Shown in pieces: positions 48,906-57,934 of a stretch of DNA of 64,000 nucleotides. The notes beneath the pieces are model-generated. The model was not told the origin of the DNA, searched no databases, and was given only the letters and a program-made list of their open reading frames with translations. Source of the stretch: Paracoccus alkanivorans (GTDB lineage: Bacteria; Pseudomonadota; Alphaproteobacteria; Rhodobacterales; Rhodobacteraceae); assembly GCF_003697785.1 (NCBI RefSeq), contig NZ_QOKZ01000002.1, positions 186,001 to 250,000 of the forward strand. Direction: 5' to 3'. The position numbers were made by a program, and so were the translations under genes. Numbering within the stretch: the first letter of the stretch is position 1; each line of letters opens with the position of its first letter.

Positions 48906-48941
48906 CTGTTGCACCGGCAAGAGCGCATGCGGGTGCAACAG
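48906..48941. terminator. Hairpin between the importer operon and the amidase gene
   Basis: CTGTTGCACC (48906-48915) and GGTGCAACAG (48932-48941), a perfect 10-bp stem with a 16-base loop. It lies between convergent genes and can serve both. No T-run. Confidence 0.5.
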
Positions 48942-48977
48942 ATAGGTATTTGAACAAAGAAGAAAAGCACGCAGCAG

Positions 48978-50471
48978 CTACTCGAACCCCTTGAAACCCG
49001 GCATTCCCGAGATGGGCGGCGCCTTGGCGAGCGCCGCGATATCGGCCCGGGGAAACGCCATCGCGGGATCGGCGGCACAGATCGCCTCGATCTCGCGGGC
49101 GAAGCTCAGCAGTTTCGCGTCCTCGTTCCGCCGTCCGATGATCTGCAGGCCGAAGGGCATGCCCTTCTCGTCCCGCCCGACCGGCAGGGTAATCGCCGGA
49201 TGCCCGGCAAGCGTCACGGCATAGGCCAGCGACAGCCAGTGGTAATAGCTTTCGGTCCGCTGGCCGTCGATTTCGGTCGGGTAGAGCTCGTGCCAGTCGC
49301 GGGGCGAGATGGTGACAGCCGGGGAAAGGATGAAATCCGTGGTCCCGAAGAAATCTTGCCAGCGGCGATAGTAAGAGGTCTGCGCGGTCAGCGCCCGGGT
49401 CACGTCCTCGACCGAGAAGGACAACCCCTCATCGATATTGGCGTGCACATTCGGGCCATAGCTTTCCGGAGTCCGCCTTACCCCGTCCAGATGCGAGCCC
49501 AGCATGGCCACCCCGCGCAGGACGGCAAAGATTCGATCGGCATCGCTGCAATCGGGATGGCTTTCCTCAAGGCGGCCCAGATGGGAACGCAGGTAGTCGA
49601 TGCGCCCGGTAAAGGCGCGGCGGATGATCCCTTCGGTCAGGGCAAAGCCGAAATCCGCCGTGAAGGCGACCCGCCATTGCGCGGCATCGGTCGGTGCAGG
49701 ACGGGCGAGTTCCGCCGCATTCCAGATCGTGCCGCCATCCAGCACCGGGGTCAGCGGATCGTTCCGGTCCGGGCGGGCCATGACCGACAGCATCAGCGCG
49801 GTATCGTCCACGCTTCGCGCCATCGGTCCCGAGGTCGACAGGTGGAACATGCCGATCCCGCGCCCGTTACCCGGCACGAGCCCCGGCGAAGGGCGGTATC
49901 CCACCACCCCGCAGAACGCCGCCGGATTGCGCAGGCTGCCGCCGGTATCCGAGCCGGTGCAAAGCGGCGCCATGCCGCAGGCCAGTGCCGCGGCGGAACC
50001 GCCCGAGGAACCGGCGGCGCTTTTTGCCGGGTCATGCGGATTGCCGGTCGCGCCATAGACGGCATTGCGGGTATTGGCGCCAAGCGAGAATTCGGGATTG
50101 TTCGTCTTGCCCAGAACCACCGCCCCCCCGCGCCGCATGGCGGACACGATGGGATCGTCACGCCTGGCGATATTGTCCTTGTAGATCAAGGAACCGAATG
50201 TCGTCGGCAAGCCGGTGACATCGATCATGTCCTTGACGCCAAAGGGCAGCCCCTCGACCGCCCCCAACGGCTCGGACGACATCTGCCGCGCCTCCGAGGC
50301 GCGCGCCTCGGCCATCACCGCCTCCTCGTCCATCGCCACCACGGCATTGACGGCCGGATCGAGGCTGCGCACCCTCTCTATACAGGCTCGGGCAAGTTCC
50401 ACCGGCGACAATGCGCGGCGGCCGATAAGGGCGCGGGCCTCGCAGGCGGTCAGATCAGCGGGGTCGGTCAT
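48978..50471 (-). CDS. Amidase signature family protein
   Basis: 497 residues. Ser-cisSer-Lys site: Lys in FGVKDMIDVTG, cis-Ser in SAAGSSGGSAAAL, nucleophile Ser in CTGSDTGGSLRNPAAFCG. Cleaves amide bonds; relatives include GatA, AtzF and fatty/aryl amidases. It belongs to the second transporter group: 38 bases downstream of the second peptide-binding protein and on the same strand. Start at 50471 follows from family length; the ORF's 111-codon N-terminal extension is not protein-like. Confidence 0.9.
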   Translation of the reverse strand: MTDPADLTACEARALIGRRALSPVELARACIERVRSLDPAVNAVVAMDEEAVMAEARASEARQMSSEPLGAVEGLPFGVKDMIDVTGLPTTFGSLIYKDNIARRDDPIVSAMRRGGAVVLGKTNNPEFSLGANTRNAVYGATGNPHDPAKSAAGSSGGSAAALACGMAPLCTGSDTGGSLRNPAAFCGVVGYRPSPGLVPGNGRGIGMFHLSTSGPMARSVDDTALMLSVMARPDRNDPLTPVLDGGTIWNAAELARPAPTDAAQWRVAFTADFGFALTEGIIRRAFTGRIDYLRSHLGRLEESHPDCSDADRIFAVLRGVAMLGSHLDGVRRTPESYGPNVHANIDEGLSFSVEDVTRALTAQTSYYRRWQDFFGTTDFILSPAVTISPRDWHELYPTEIDGQRTESYYHWLSLAYAVTLAGHPAITLPVGRDEKGMPFGLQIIGRRNEDAKLLSFAREIEAICAADPAMAFPRADIAALAKAPPISGMPGFKGFE

Positions 50472-50509
50472 CCTGTTCCTCCGGTTCCAGGTGCTGCGGG
50501 TCGGTTGGT

Positions 50510-52027
50510 TCACTTCCATCTCATGTCGAAGAAGCGGACGAATTCGTCCGGCGTCGGCGTGAAGTCCAGTTCCGGCGACATGACGTAATTCGCGGTATAG
50601 GTCCAGAGCGGCACCCAGTAAGCCTCGTCGGCGATCAGTTTCAGCGCCTTGGAATAACTCTCCTTCCGCGCCGCGTCGTCGGTCGTGGTGTCCCCGGCTT
50701 TCAGCAAGGCGGTCAGGTCCGGATTCCGGGCATAGTCGATCTCGGAGCCGTCGAAGAACTTCGATGTCGAGGCCGATACATCGGCGACCGATCCCGATCC
50801 CCATGTCATGAATGCCGTCGGCACCTCTTGCTTCAGCACCTTCTCGGCCAGCGCGGCGTATTGCAGGACGTTCAGCCTTGCCGTGATTCCGACTTCGGCC
50901 AGCATCTGCGCGATCGCCTCGGCGGCAGGACGGTCGCGATAGGCATAAAGCTCGATTTCGAAACCATCCGCATAGCCCGCCTCGGCCAGCAGTTTCCTGG
51001 CCTTTTCCGGGTCATATTCATAGGCCGTCACGTCCTGCTCGCATCCGAACTGCAGCGGATTGCAGATCGAATTGATGATCTCGGAGCTTTCCGAAAAGAA
51101 CGCGTCGCGGATCGCCTTGCGGTCAATGGCATGGTTGATTGCCTTGCGCACGCGGATATCGGTTGTCGGCACATCCTCCCCGGTTCGCCCCGAGGCATCG
51201 AGCGAGACATAGCCGAACCGCATCGTCGGGGCTTGCGTGACGGTGAAACGCCCCTGCTCGGCGATCTTCTGCGCCTGCTCTTCGGGAACCTGCCAGAGGA
51301 AATCGATCGAGCCCGAGAACAGCTCGGCGATCTGCGTGTTCACATCGGGGATGCTGCGCACCTCGACGGTGCCGATCTGCGCTTTCTGGCGCGGCCCCTC
51401 GGCGTGATAATCGGCAAAGGCCGTCAGCGTGAAACCGGTGCCCGGCGTGATCGATTCAAGCTGATAGGGGCCGGTGCCCACAGGTTTCTGCGCGAAACCC
51501 TGGGACCCGACCTCCTGGTAATACTGGTCGGGATAGATCGGCATCGCGCTGTCGACATAGGCAAGCGCGGCGGGGAATGGCTCTTTCAGATGGACCCTGA
51601 CGGTATATTGGTCGAGCTTCTCGGCACTCTTTATCCAGCCGACGGTGTTGGGCATCGCCACGCCGGTTGCCGGGTCGGCGAAATGATTGAAGGTGAACAC
51701 CACGTCGTCTGCGTCGAACGCCTCGCCATTGTGAAAGGTGATGCCCTGCCGCAGCGTGAATTCCAGTGTCAGGTCGTCGACCCATTCAAAGCTTTCCGCC
51801 AGATTGCCGACCCATTCCCCCGTTTCAGGATCGTGCTCGACCAGCGAATCGAATACCGCATAGCCGAAGATCGTGCTCTCGCGCGCCGAACTGAAATAGA
51901 TGTCGGCATTGTCGAGCTCTTTCGCAAAGGCGATCCGAACCGTGTCATCCGCCTTGTTCGCCAGCGCGGAAAGCGGCAGCAGGGCGGCCAGTGCCGACAT
52001 CGCGAAGATCCGTGACATATTGTTCAT
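50510..52027 (-). CDS. Second peptide ABC transporter substrate-binding protein, paralogue of the first
   Basis: 505 residues from the ATG at 52027. Signal peptide to about residue 23 (ALA before NKADD). It is clearly homologous to the 40511 protein along its whole length: matching blocks include FHNGEAFDADDVVFTF, PVGTGPYQL, DVNTQIAELFSGSIDFLWQVP, and YDPEKARKLLAEAGYADGFEIELYAYRDRP, and the Cys pair in the same place (CNPLQFGC). It has no permease of its own here and is likely served by the importer encoded on the other strand. It is upstream of the amidase in the same transcript. Confidence 0.92.
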   Translation of the reverse strand: MNNMSRIFAMSALAALLPLSALANKADDTVRIAFAKELDNADIYFSSARESTIFGYAVFDSLVEHDPETGEWVGNLAESFEWVDDLTLEFTLRQGITFHNGEAFDADDVVFTFNHFADPATGVAMPNTVGWIKSAEKLDQYTVRVHLKEPFPAALAYVDSAMPIYPDQYYQEVGSQGFAQKPVGTGPYQLESITPGTGFTLTAFADYHAEGPRQKAQIGTVEVRSIPDVNTQIAELFSGSIDFLWQVPEEQAQKIAEQGRFTVTQAPTMRFGYVSLDASGRTGEDVPTTDIRVRKAINHAIDRKAIRDAFFSESSEIINSICNPLQFGCEQDVTAYEYDPEKARKLLAEAGYADGFEIELYAYRDRPAAEAIAQMLAEVGITARLNVLQYAALAEKVLKQEVPTAFMTWGSGSVADVSASTSKFFDGSEIDYARNPDLTALLKAGDTTTDDAARKESYSKALKLIADEAYWVPLWTYTANYVMSPELDFTPTPDEFVRFFDMRWK

Positions 52028-52155
52028 TGTTCCAGTTCCTTCCTGTTGTTTCATGTCAGATTAACTTCCGGCCATCGCCCGCGCTTTCGCAGCCGGGCCG
52101 TTGCGTCATGCCGGTTCCTGCGATCATGCGATTCCTTGACGGCCCCCCTTTGTAT

Positions 52156-53418
52156 TCAGTTGAAACGCGCCGGATCCAGGGCGCGGGTGACGGCAAGCGG
52201 ATTGCCGGACATCAGTTCGGCCAGGATATGCGCCGAGGCCGGCCCGGCGGTGAAGCCATGATGGCCATGGCCGAAATGCAGCCACAGCCCCTTGTGGCGG
52301 GGCGCCTCACCCAGAACCGGCAACATGTCCGGCATGCAGGGGCGATGACCGAACCAGGGCGCGGCCTCGACCGCCTCGCCAAGGTCGAAAAGCTCGCGGC
52401 TCGATGCCTCGGCACGGCGGATCTGGCGGCTGTCGGCCGGTGCGTCCATCGCGGTGAACTCGGCCCCCGTGGTCACGCGCAGCCCCCGCTCCATCGGGGC
52501 CAGGAACACCCCCCGCTCGGCATCCAGCATCGGGCCTGCCGGCCCCTCCTTCATGGCGAAATGCCGGTGATACCCGCGCTTTCGGAACATCGGGATGCGA
52601 TAACCAAGCCGCTCGGTCAGGTGCCGCGTCCATGGGCCGAGCGCCAGAACAACATGTTCCGCCGATTGGCGGCCATCCTCGGTCAGCACCGACCAGCCAT
52701 GGCCATCGGCCCGCAGGCTCTGCGCATCGCCATGGCTGAACTCTCCCCCGCGCTGCATGAACAGCCGACCATAGCTGGCCGTCAGCGCGCCGGGATCGCG
52801 GCATGTCCAGACCTGCGGATATCGCAGCGCCCCGGCCGCCCGCAGCTTCATCGCGGGCTCTGCCACCGCCAGCATGGTGCCATCCTCGGCTGTGAACGCA
52901 ATGCCATGGTCGCGCCGCACCGCTTCGGCTTTAGCGCAAGCCGCATCAAGGGCTTTTGCCGTCCGGAAGAGGCAACGATATCCCTTGCGTTCGATCAGGT
53001 GATCCGCCTTTGCCGCCTCGATCAGCGGCGCGTGATACCGGTCGGCATCGGCGATGAGGTGCCGGTATTGCGCAGTTGCCCGTGCATGGTTCCGGGGAGC
53101 CGAGTTCCGCCAGTAGCTCAGCAATGGGCGCGCATGTTCCGGCAGCGCCGCAAGATGCCAGTTCACCTCGCTGCCGCGTTTCAGGGCAATATTGACCAGC
53201 GCATGCAGGGAACGCGGAAAGGCGTAAGGCTCGACCGCCTCGGTCTGGATCACCCCGGCATTGCCATAGCTCGTCTCGCGCCCGATCCCGCTGCGGTCAA
53301 CCAGCAGCACCCGATGCCCCCGCTGCTGCAACGCCAGGGCGGTGGATACGCCGACCATGCCGGCACCAAGAACGATCACATGCAATTCCGCGCCCTTCCC
53401 GCTCGCCTTTTCGTTCAT
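52156..53418 (-). CDS. FAD-dependent D-amino-acid dehydrogenase (DadA-like)
   Basis: 420 residues. FAD-binding VIVLGAGMVGVSTALALQQRGHRVLLVD (GAGMVG at 18-23) and the DadA pattern ETSYGNAGVIQTEAVEPYAFP, FRKRGYHRHFAM, LRVTTGAEF and HFGHGHHGFTAGPASA. It would oxidise a D-amino acid to the keto acid, feeding electrons to the membrane. ATG at 53418 is used here; a GTG at 53427 inside the operator region is the alternative. It is 128 bases upstream of the second binding protein, possibly one transcript, and divergent from an IclR regulator. Confidence 0.87.
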   Translation of the reverse strand: MNEKASGKGAELHVIVLGAGMVGVSTALALQQRGHRVLLVDRSGIGRETSYGNAGVIQTEAVEPYAFPRSLHALVNIALKRGSEVNWHLAALPEHARPLLSYWRNSAPRNHARATAQYRHLIADADRYHAPLIEAAKADHLIERKGYRCLFRTAKALDAACAKAEAVRRDHGIAFTAEDGTMLAVAEPAMKLRAAGALRYPQVWTCRDPGALTASYGRLFMQRGGEFSHGDAQSLRADGHGWSVLTEDGRQSAEHVVLALGPWTRHLTERLGYRIPMFRKRGYHRHFAMKEGPAGPMLDAERGVFLAPMERGLRVTTGAEFTAMDAPADSRQIRRAEASSRELFDLGEAVEAAPWFGHRPCMPDMLPVLGEAPRHKGLWLHFGHGHHGFTAGPASAHILAELMSGNPLAVTRALDPARFN

Positions 53419-53427
53419 GTTGTCCAC

Positions 53428-53451
53428 TATAGTGTATTTGTGTACTCTATA
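53428..53451. promoter_or_regulatory. Candidate IclR operator between dadA-like and iclR genes
   Basis: TATAGTGTA-N6-TACTCTATA: eight of nine bases match as inverted repeats. It abuts the dadA-like start and includes or overlaps a TATAAT (53448-53453) usable as -10 for the IclR gene. Confidence 0.5.
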
Positions 53452-53524
53452 ATGGATTATGCCCGGTGCACCTGCCCGGTTGTCAAGAAAAAACCCGCGT
53501 TACCACCCAAGGGGGAGTCCGGCC

Positions 53525-54328
53525 ATGCAGCGCGCAAGGGGAACTGATCGCATTCTAGATATCCTGGAATGCCTCGCCCGCGAGAACCGCCAGATGAGCC
53601 GCGCCGAATTGACGGAAAGGACCGGCATGCCGCGCTCGACCGTTTACGCCCTGACCGATCTTTTGCTGCAGCGCGGCTGGCTGGAGGAAGGCGGCGGCGC
53701 ATTGCAGCTTGGCCCGCAGGCGAGTTTCCTCAGCAACGCCTATCTGCACCAGCATGGTTTCGAACAGCTTGCCCGCCGGATCCTCTCCGAGCTTTCCGCG
53801 GCGACGGGAACATTGACCGAAATCGACGTGGTCGAGGATTGGGTGCATGTCGTCGCGCTTAGCGAGGGACGGATGGCGCAGGGTTATCTGCGCCCTATCG
53901 AGGGCGCGCGCCTGCCGCTGATGCCGACCGCCGCGGCGCGGGTGATGCTGGCAGAACTGCCCGAAGAGACGATCCGGCGGAATATTCCAGATGACGACAT
54001 GCGGGATGTCGCGGGAAATCCGGTCAGCTGGGAAAGCTTTCTTGCCGAGATGAAAGCCGGTCAGGTCAAGGGTTATGTCACCGTGACGGGCTGGTTGGAG
54101 GGCACGGTGACCACGCTGGCCTGCCCGCTGGTGGATGGACAGGGCCGCATCCTCGCCTCTCTCTGCATGATCGTGGAAACGCGGGAGATACAGGAAAACC
54201 TGCATTTCCACCTTGTCCGCCTTCAGGAGGCCGCCCGCAAGCTGTCAGGCATCATGCAGCGGACAAGCTGGCCCTATGCCGAGCAATTATGGCAGAAGCT
54301 GCATGGCGGGACATCCGGCGGATCGTGA
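53525..54328 (+). CDS. IclR-family transcriptional regulator (second)
   Basis: 267 residues. Winged HTH at ~5-65: DRILDILECLARENRQMSRAELTERTGMPRSTVYALTDLLLQRGWL. C-terminal effector domain: LSAATGTLTEIDVVEDWVHVVAL, GARLPLMPTAAARVMLAE, and GYVTVTGWLEGTVTTLACPLVDGQGRILASLCMI. AAGGGGGAG seven bases upstream fixes the ATG. Divergent from the DadA-like gene and probably its regulator (and of the SBP/amidase genes beyond). Confidence 0.9.
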   Translation: MQRARGTDRILDILECLARENRQMSRAELTERTGMPRSTVYALTDLLLQRGWLEEGGGALQLGPQASFLSNAYLHQHGFEQLARRILSELSAATGTLTEIDVVEDWVHVVALSEGRMAQGYLRPIEGARLPLMPTAAARVMLAELPEETIRRNIPDDDMRDVAGNPVSWESFLAEMKAGQVKGYVTVTGWLEGTVTTLACPLVDGQGRILASLCMIVETREIQENLHFHLVRLQEAARKLSGIMQRTSWPYAEQLWQKLHGGTSGGS

Positions 54329-54421
54329 CGCGAACGGGGAACGGTGTCCGTGAAGCCGAGGCTTTCGCGCCTGGCTGCAATCTCTGCAAGCATCACGCCG
54401 TATCAGTCCGCCTTCGGTATA

Positions 54422-54446
54422 GCTGCCGCCAATCGTTGACGGCAGC
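54422..54446. terminator. Hairpin between IclR gene and PotA-type gene
   Basis: GCTGCCG and CGGCAGC form a 7-bp stem, extended by CAA/TTG after one mismatch, around TCG. Convergent genes flank it. No T-run. Confidence 0.4.
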
Positions 54447-54466
54447 ACCAAAAGCCTGAAACCGGG

Positions 54467-55588
54467 TCAACGGAACAGCACCAGCGAACCGGGCGACCAT
54501 GCCAGCCGAACGGCCGTGCCGACGCAGGGCACATCGCGCCCAAAAACATTGCGCATCGAGATTCGCACGGTTCTCGCCTTGCCATCCAGACGGGCGGAAC
54601 CGTCCAGGCGCAGGTCGTAATAGGTCATGTCGCCGTAATAGACGACCTCATCGATCACCGCGCCGGTTTCACGGGCCTGCTGGCTGGTCTGACCGGGTCT
54701 CAGCAGGGTCATGGTCTCGGGGCGGAAACCGATCATCGGGCCACTGTCATCGGCATCGGCGCGGCTGATCTGCCCTTCGGGCAAGTCCACGACACCGAGC
54801 CCCGGGATATCGGCCGTCGCGCGGCCGTCGGCCTCGTCCAGGATCCGCGCGGGCAGGAAATTCATCACGCCGATGAAATCCGCCACGCGGCGGCTTGCCG
54901 GACGGGCATAAAGCGCCTCGGGCTCGTCAAGCTGGGCGATCTCGCCCTCGAACATCACCGCGATGCGGTCCGACATCACCAAGGCCTCTTCCTGGTCATG
55001 CGTGACCAGCACGAAGGTGATGCCGACCTGCCGCTGCAGTTTGATCAGTTCCACCTGCATCTGCTCGCGCATCTTGCGGTCAAGCGCCGACAGGGGCTCG
55101 TCCAGCAGCAGGACCTTGGGCTTGAGGATCAGCGCGCGCGCCAGCGCCACACGCTGCCGCTGTCCCCCGGACAGCGCATGGGCCGCCCGCCCGCCATAGC
55201 CCCTGAGGCCCACCATCTCCAGCGCCTCTTCCACCATCGCGGCTTTCTCGGGCTTCGGGCGGGGGTCGCGGCGCAGACCGAAGGCGACGTTCTCGGCCAC
55301 GCTCAGATGCGGAAAGATGGCGTAGGACTGGAACACCATGTTGGTGGGCCGCCTGTTCGCCGGCACATCCTCCATATGCCTGCCATCGATCAGCACCGCG
55401 CCCGCGGAAATATCCTCGAAACCGGCGATCACGCGCAGAAGCGTGGTCTTGCCGCAGCCCGACGGTCCCAGCAGCGAAAAGAACTCGCCCTCGCGGATGC
55501 TCAGGTCGATGCCGCGCAGGGCGTGGTAATCGCCGTAATATTTCTGCAGCTCGCGGCATTCGATCATCGGGCTTGAATCGTCGCTCAC
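54467..55588 (-). CDS. Polyamine-type ABC transporter ATPase (PotA-like)
   Basis: 373 residues. Walker A GPSGCGKTT, Q-loop MVFQSYAIFPHLSVAENVAFGL, signature LSGGQRQRVALARAL, Walker B LLLDEPLSALDRKMREQMQ, H-loop VTHDQEEALVMSDRI, and the C-terminal TOBE region (GFRPETMTLL). Family members energise spermidine/putrescine or related cation uptake. It overlaps the permease gene before it (55585-55588). No periplasmic PotD/PotF gene is in the cluster. Confidence 0.9.
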   Translation of the reverse strand: MSDDSSPMIECRELQKYYGDYHALRGIDLSIREGEFFSLLGPSGCGKTTLLRVIAGFEDISAGAVLIDGRHMEDVPANRRPTNMVFQSYAIFPHLSVAENVAFGLRRDPRPKPEKAAMVEEALEMVGLRGYGGRAAHALSGGQRQRVALARALILKPKVLLLDEPLSALDRKMREQMQVELIKLQRQVGITFVLVTHDQEEALVMSDRIAVMFEGEIAQLDEPEALYARPASRRVADFIGVMNFLPARILDEADGRATADIPGLGVVDLPEGQISRADADDSGPMIGFRPETMTLLRPGQTSQQARETGAVIDEVVYYGDMTYYDLRLDGSARLDGKARTVRISMRNVFGRDVPCVGTAVRLAWSPGSLVLFR

Positions 55589-56406
55589 AGAAAGCCTCCG
55601 CTATCCTTGCCGCCGATCCGGGCAATGCCCCGGCGGCGGAAATATTCGCCGATCGCCAGAAGGATGATCGACAGCGCCACCAGCACGGTGCCGAGCGCCA
55701 TGATCATCGGGATCTGCTTGGGAAAACGCAGCTGGCTAAAGATATAGGTCGGCAATGTCGGCTCGTTCCCCGCCAGGAAGAAGGCGATGATGAATTCGTC
55801 CAGGCTGATGGTGAAGGAAATCAGCAGCGATGAGATGATCCCCGGCATCACCAGCGGCAGGGTGATCAGCCGGAAGGCGCTCCATTTCGTCTCGCCCAAA
55901 TCATAGGCGGCCTCTTCCAGCGATCGGTCGAGGCTGGCAAAGGCGGTGGAGAGGATGGCGATCCCGTAGGGCATGCAGATCAGCGTATGACCGATGATCA
56001 CCGTCAGGATCGACAATTCCGCCCCGACCCCCAGCAGCACGACCAGCAGGGACATGGCGACGATGATCTCGGGCAGGACCATCGGCAGCATGATGAAGCC
56101 CATGATGCCGGTCTTGCCCGGAAATTCGAAACGGGTGGAGGCGCGGGCGGCGAAAATGCCGAAGCAGGTCGCCAGCACCGAGGCCGACATGGCGATGGTC
56201 AGGGAATTCGTCAGTGCCCGGCGCAGCGTCGCATTGCCCCACATCTGCACGAACCAGTCGGTGGTGAACCCCTTCAGCGGAAAGGCGATGATCGTGCCGG
56301 AGTTGAAGGCGAACAACGGCAGCAGCAGGATCGGCGCGTAAAGAAACAGCAGGTAAAACAGCGTATAGGCGCGCAGCCCCCCGCCCTGGAACCGCCCCGC
56401 ACTCAT
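55585..56406 (-). CDS. Polyamine-type ABC transporter permease (PotC-like)
   Basis: 273 residues, six helices. The PotC pattern is clear: YLLFLYAPILLLPLFAFNSGTIIAFPLKGFTTDWF, EAAYDLGETKWSAFRLITLPLVMPGIISSLLISFTISLDEFIIAFFL. Start overlaps the PotB-like stop by ATGA. Confidence 0.9.
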   Translation of the reverse strand: MSAGRFQGGGLRAYTLFYLLFLYAPILLLPLFAFNSGTIIAFPLKGFTTDWFVQMWGNATLRRALTNSLTIAMSASVLATCFGIFAARASTRFEFPGKTGIMGFIMLPMVLPEIIVAMSLLVVLLGVGAELSILTVIIGHTLICMPYGIAILSTAFASLDRSLEEAAYDLGETKWSAFRLITLPLVMPGIISSLLISFTISLDEFIIAFFLAGNEPTLPTYIFSQLRFPKQIPMIMALGTVLVALSIILLAIGEYFRRRGIARIGGKDSGGFL

Positions 56407-57275
56407 TGCTTCACCTTCAGGAACCGACGGTTGAGCGCCAGGAACAGCAGGCTGACCACCGCCACGACCAGCATCGCCGTCACGGCCAGCGCCGAGCCGA
56501 GCGGCCGGTTGTCCAGCGCCAGCATTTGCACCTGTATCAGGTTGGCGATCATCGGGATCTTGCCGCCGCCGATCAGTTCGGGCGTCACGTAATCACCGAT
56601 GGTCGGGATAAAGACGATCAGCACCGCCGCGATTACCCCCGGCATCGCCAGAGGCAACGTCACACGCCAGAAGGTCATCAGACGGTTTTCTCCCAGGTCC
56701 CTGCCCGCCTCCAGCAGCGACCGGTCGATCTTCTCCAGCGCCACGAAGATCGGCAGGATCGCGAAGGGCGCATAGGCATGGGCCAGCGTCAGCACGATGG
56801 AGTTGACGTTGTAGAGGATGAAGGTCAGCGGCTCGTCGATAATGCCAAGTCCGGTCAGCGACGAGTTGATAACGCCGTTATAGCCAAGGATCACCTTCCA
56901 CAGAAACACCCGGATCAGGTAGCTGGTCCAGAATGGAATGGTAATCAGGAACAGCCACATGGATTTCCGCTCGGGCCTAACCATGAAGCTGACATAATAG
57001 GCGACGGGAAAGGCCAGCACGACCGTGACCAGCGTCACCAGAGCCGACACCATCAGCGAGCGCAGCATGACGGTGCGCACGATCGGATCGGTCCAGACCT
57101 GCCGGTAATTGTCGAGCGTGAACTCGCGGACGACTTCGAGATAGCCATCGGTCAGGAAGCTGTAGCTCAGGATCGTCAGGATCGGCGCGGCGAGAATCGC
57201 CAGCGCATAAATGAATGGCGGCGCAATCAGGGTAAAGCCCTGTCTCGCCTCGGCATCCATTCCACGTTTCGCCAT
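56403..57275 (-). CDS. Polyamine-type ABC transporter permease (PotB-like)
   Basis: 290 residues, six helices. FTLIAPPFIYALAILAAPILTILSYSF, then the family segment LIRVFLWKVILGYNGVINSSL and EAGRDLGENRLMTFWRVTLPLAMPGVIAAVLIVFIPTIGDYVTPELIGGGK. The ORF extends 192 codons upstream over the divergent GNAT gene with an Arg/Ser-rich, non-protein-like translation, so the ATG at 57275 is used. Confidence 0.9.
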   Translation of the reverse strand: MAKRGMDAEARQGFTLIAPPFIYALAILAAPILTILSYSFLTDGYLEVVREFTLDNYRQVWTDPIVRTVMLRSLMVSALVTLVTVVLAFPVAYYVSFMVRPERKSMWLFLITIPFWTSYLIRVFLWKVILGYNGVINSSLTGLGIIDEPLTFILYNVNSIVLTLAHAYAPFAILPIFVALEKIDRSLLEAGRDLGENRLMTFWRVTLPLAMPGVIAAVLIVFIPTIGDYVTPELIGGGKIPMIANLIQVQMLALDNRPLGSALAVTAMLVVAVVSLLFLALNRRFLKVKQ

Positions 57276-57433
57276 TGCGTCGTCCCTGCTGCGCCCGTTC
57301 GGGGTCTTGCCCCAATTCCTTCCACATGGGCGCGACGATGGAAAGAGGGTTTCTGAGCGTTTCAACCGGCCTTGCCGCGGTTCCCGTTTCGGGGATAGCC
57401 TCGGCGCCGGATCAATGGGCAAATGGTGAAGAC

Positions 57434-57874
57434 ATGACAGCAGTTGATATCCGTCGTCTGTCCCCGGGCGACAGGGAACGCTGGAGCGCGCTTTGGCAAG
57501 GCTATAACCGGTTTTACAAGCGCAGTGTCGAGGAACGGGTGACGGCGCGCCTCTGGGACCGGCTGACCGCCGGCACCGGCGAGCCTTTCGGCTTCGGGGC
57601 CGAAGTCGATGGCAGGCTTTGCGGGTTCGCGCATTATTTCTTTCAGCCCTCCACCTCGGACTGGAACCCGCGCTGCTATCTGCAGGATCTGTTCGCCGAT
57701 CCGGATATCCGTGGCAAGGGCATCGGGCGCGCGCTGATCGAGGCGGTCTATGCCGAGGCCGACCGTCACGAGGCGGCGCAGACCTATTGGCTGACGGAAG
57801 ACAGCAACGCGACTGCCCGGCTGCTGTACGACCGGATCGGGAAGCAGACACGGTTCATAAAATACATGCGATAA
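57434..57874 (+). CDS. GNAT family N-acetyltransferase
   Basis: 146 residues. Acetyl-CoA loop at 93-98 (RGKGIG) following LQDLFADPD, then EADRHEAAQTYWLTEDSNATARLLYDRIG, which is common to aminoglycoside/amine-type GNATs. Substrate unknown. It is a single gene divergent from the PotB-like gene; neighbours suggest small amines but this is a weak guess. Confidence 0.85.
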   Translation: MTAVDIRRLSPGDRERWSALWQGYNRFYKRSVEERVTARLWDRLTAGTGEPFGFGAEVDGRLCGFAHYFFQPSTSDWNPRCYLQDLFADPDIRGKGIGRALIEAVYAEADRHEAAQTYWLTEDSNATARLLYDRIGKQTRFIKYMR

Positions 57875-57912
57875 CGCTGTCCGGCCTGTGACCGGGCTTC
57901 ACCGGAAAGGAT

Positions 57913-57927
57913 GGGCGCGAAACGCCC
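57913..57927. terminator. Short hairpin between GNAT and aldolase genes
   Basis: GGGCG-CGAAA-CGCCC (5-bp stem, five-base loop) between convergent stops. Weak. Confidence 0.3.
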
Positions 57928-57934
57928 GCCATGC

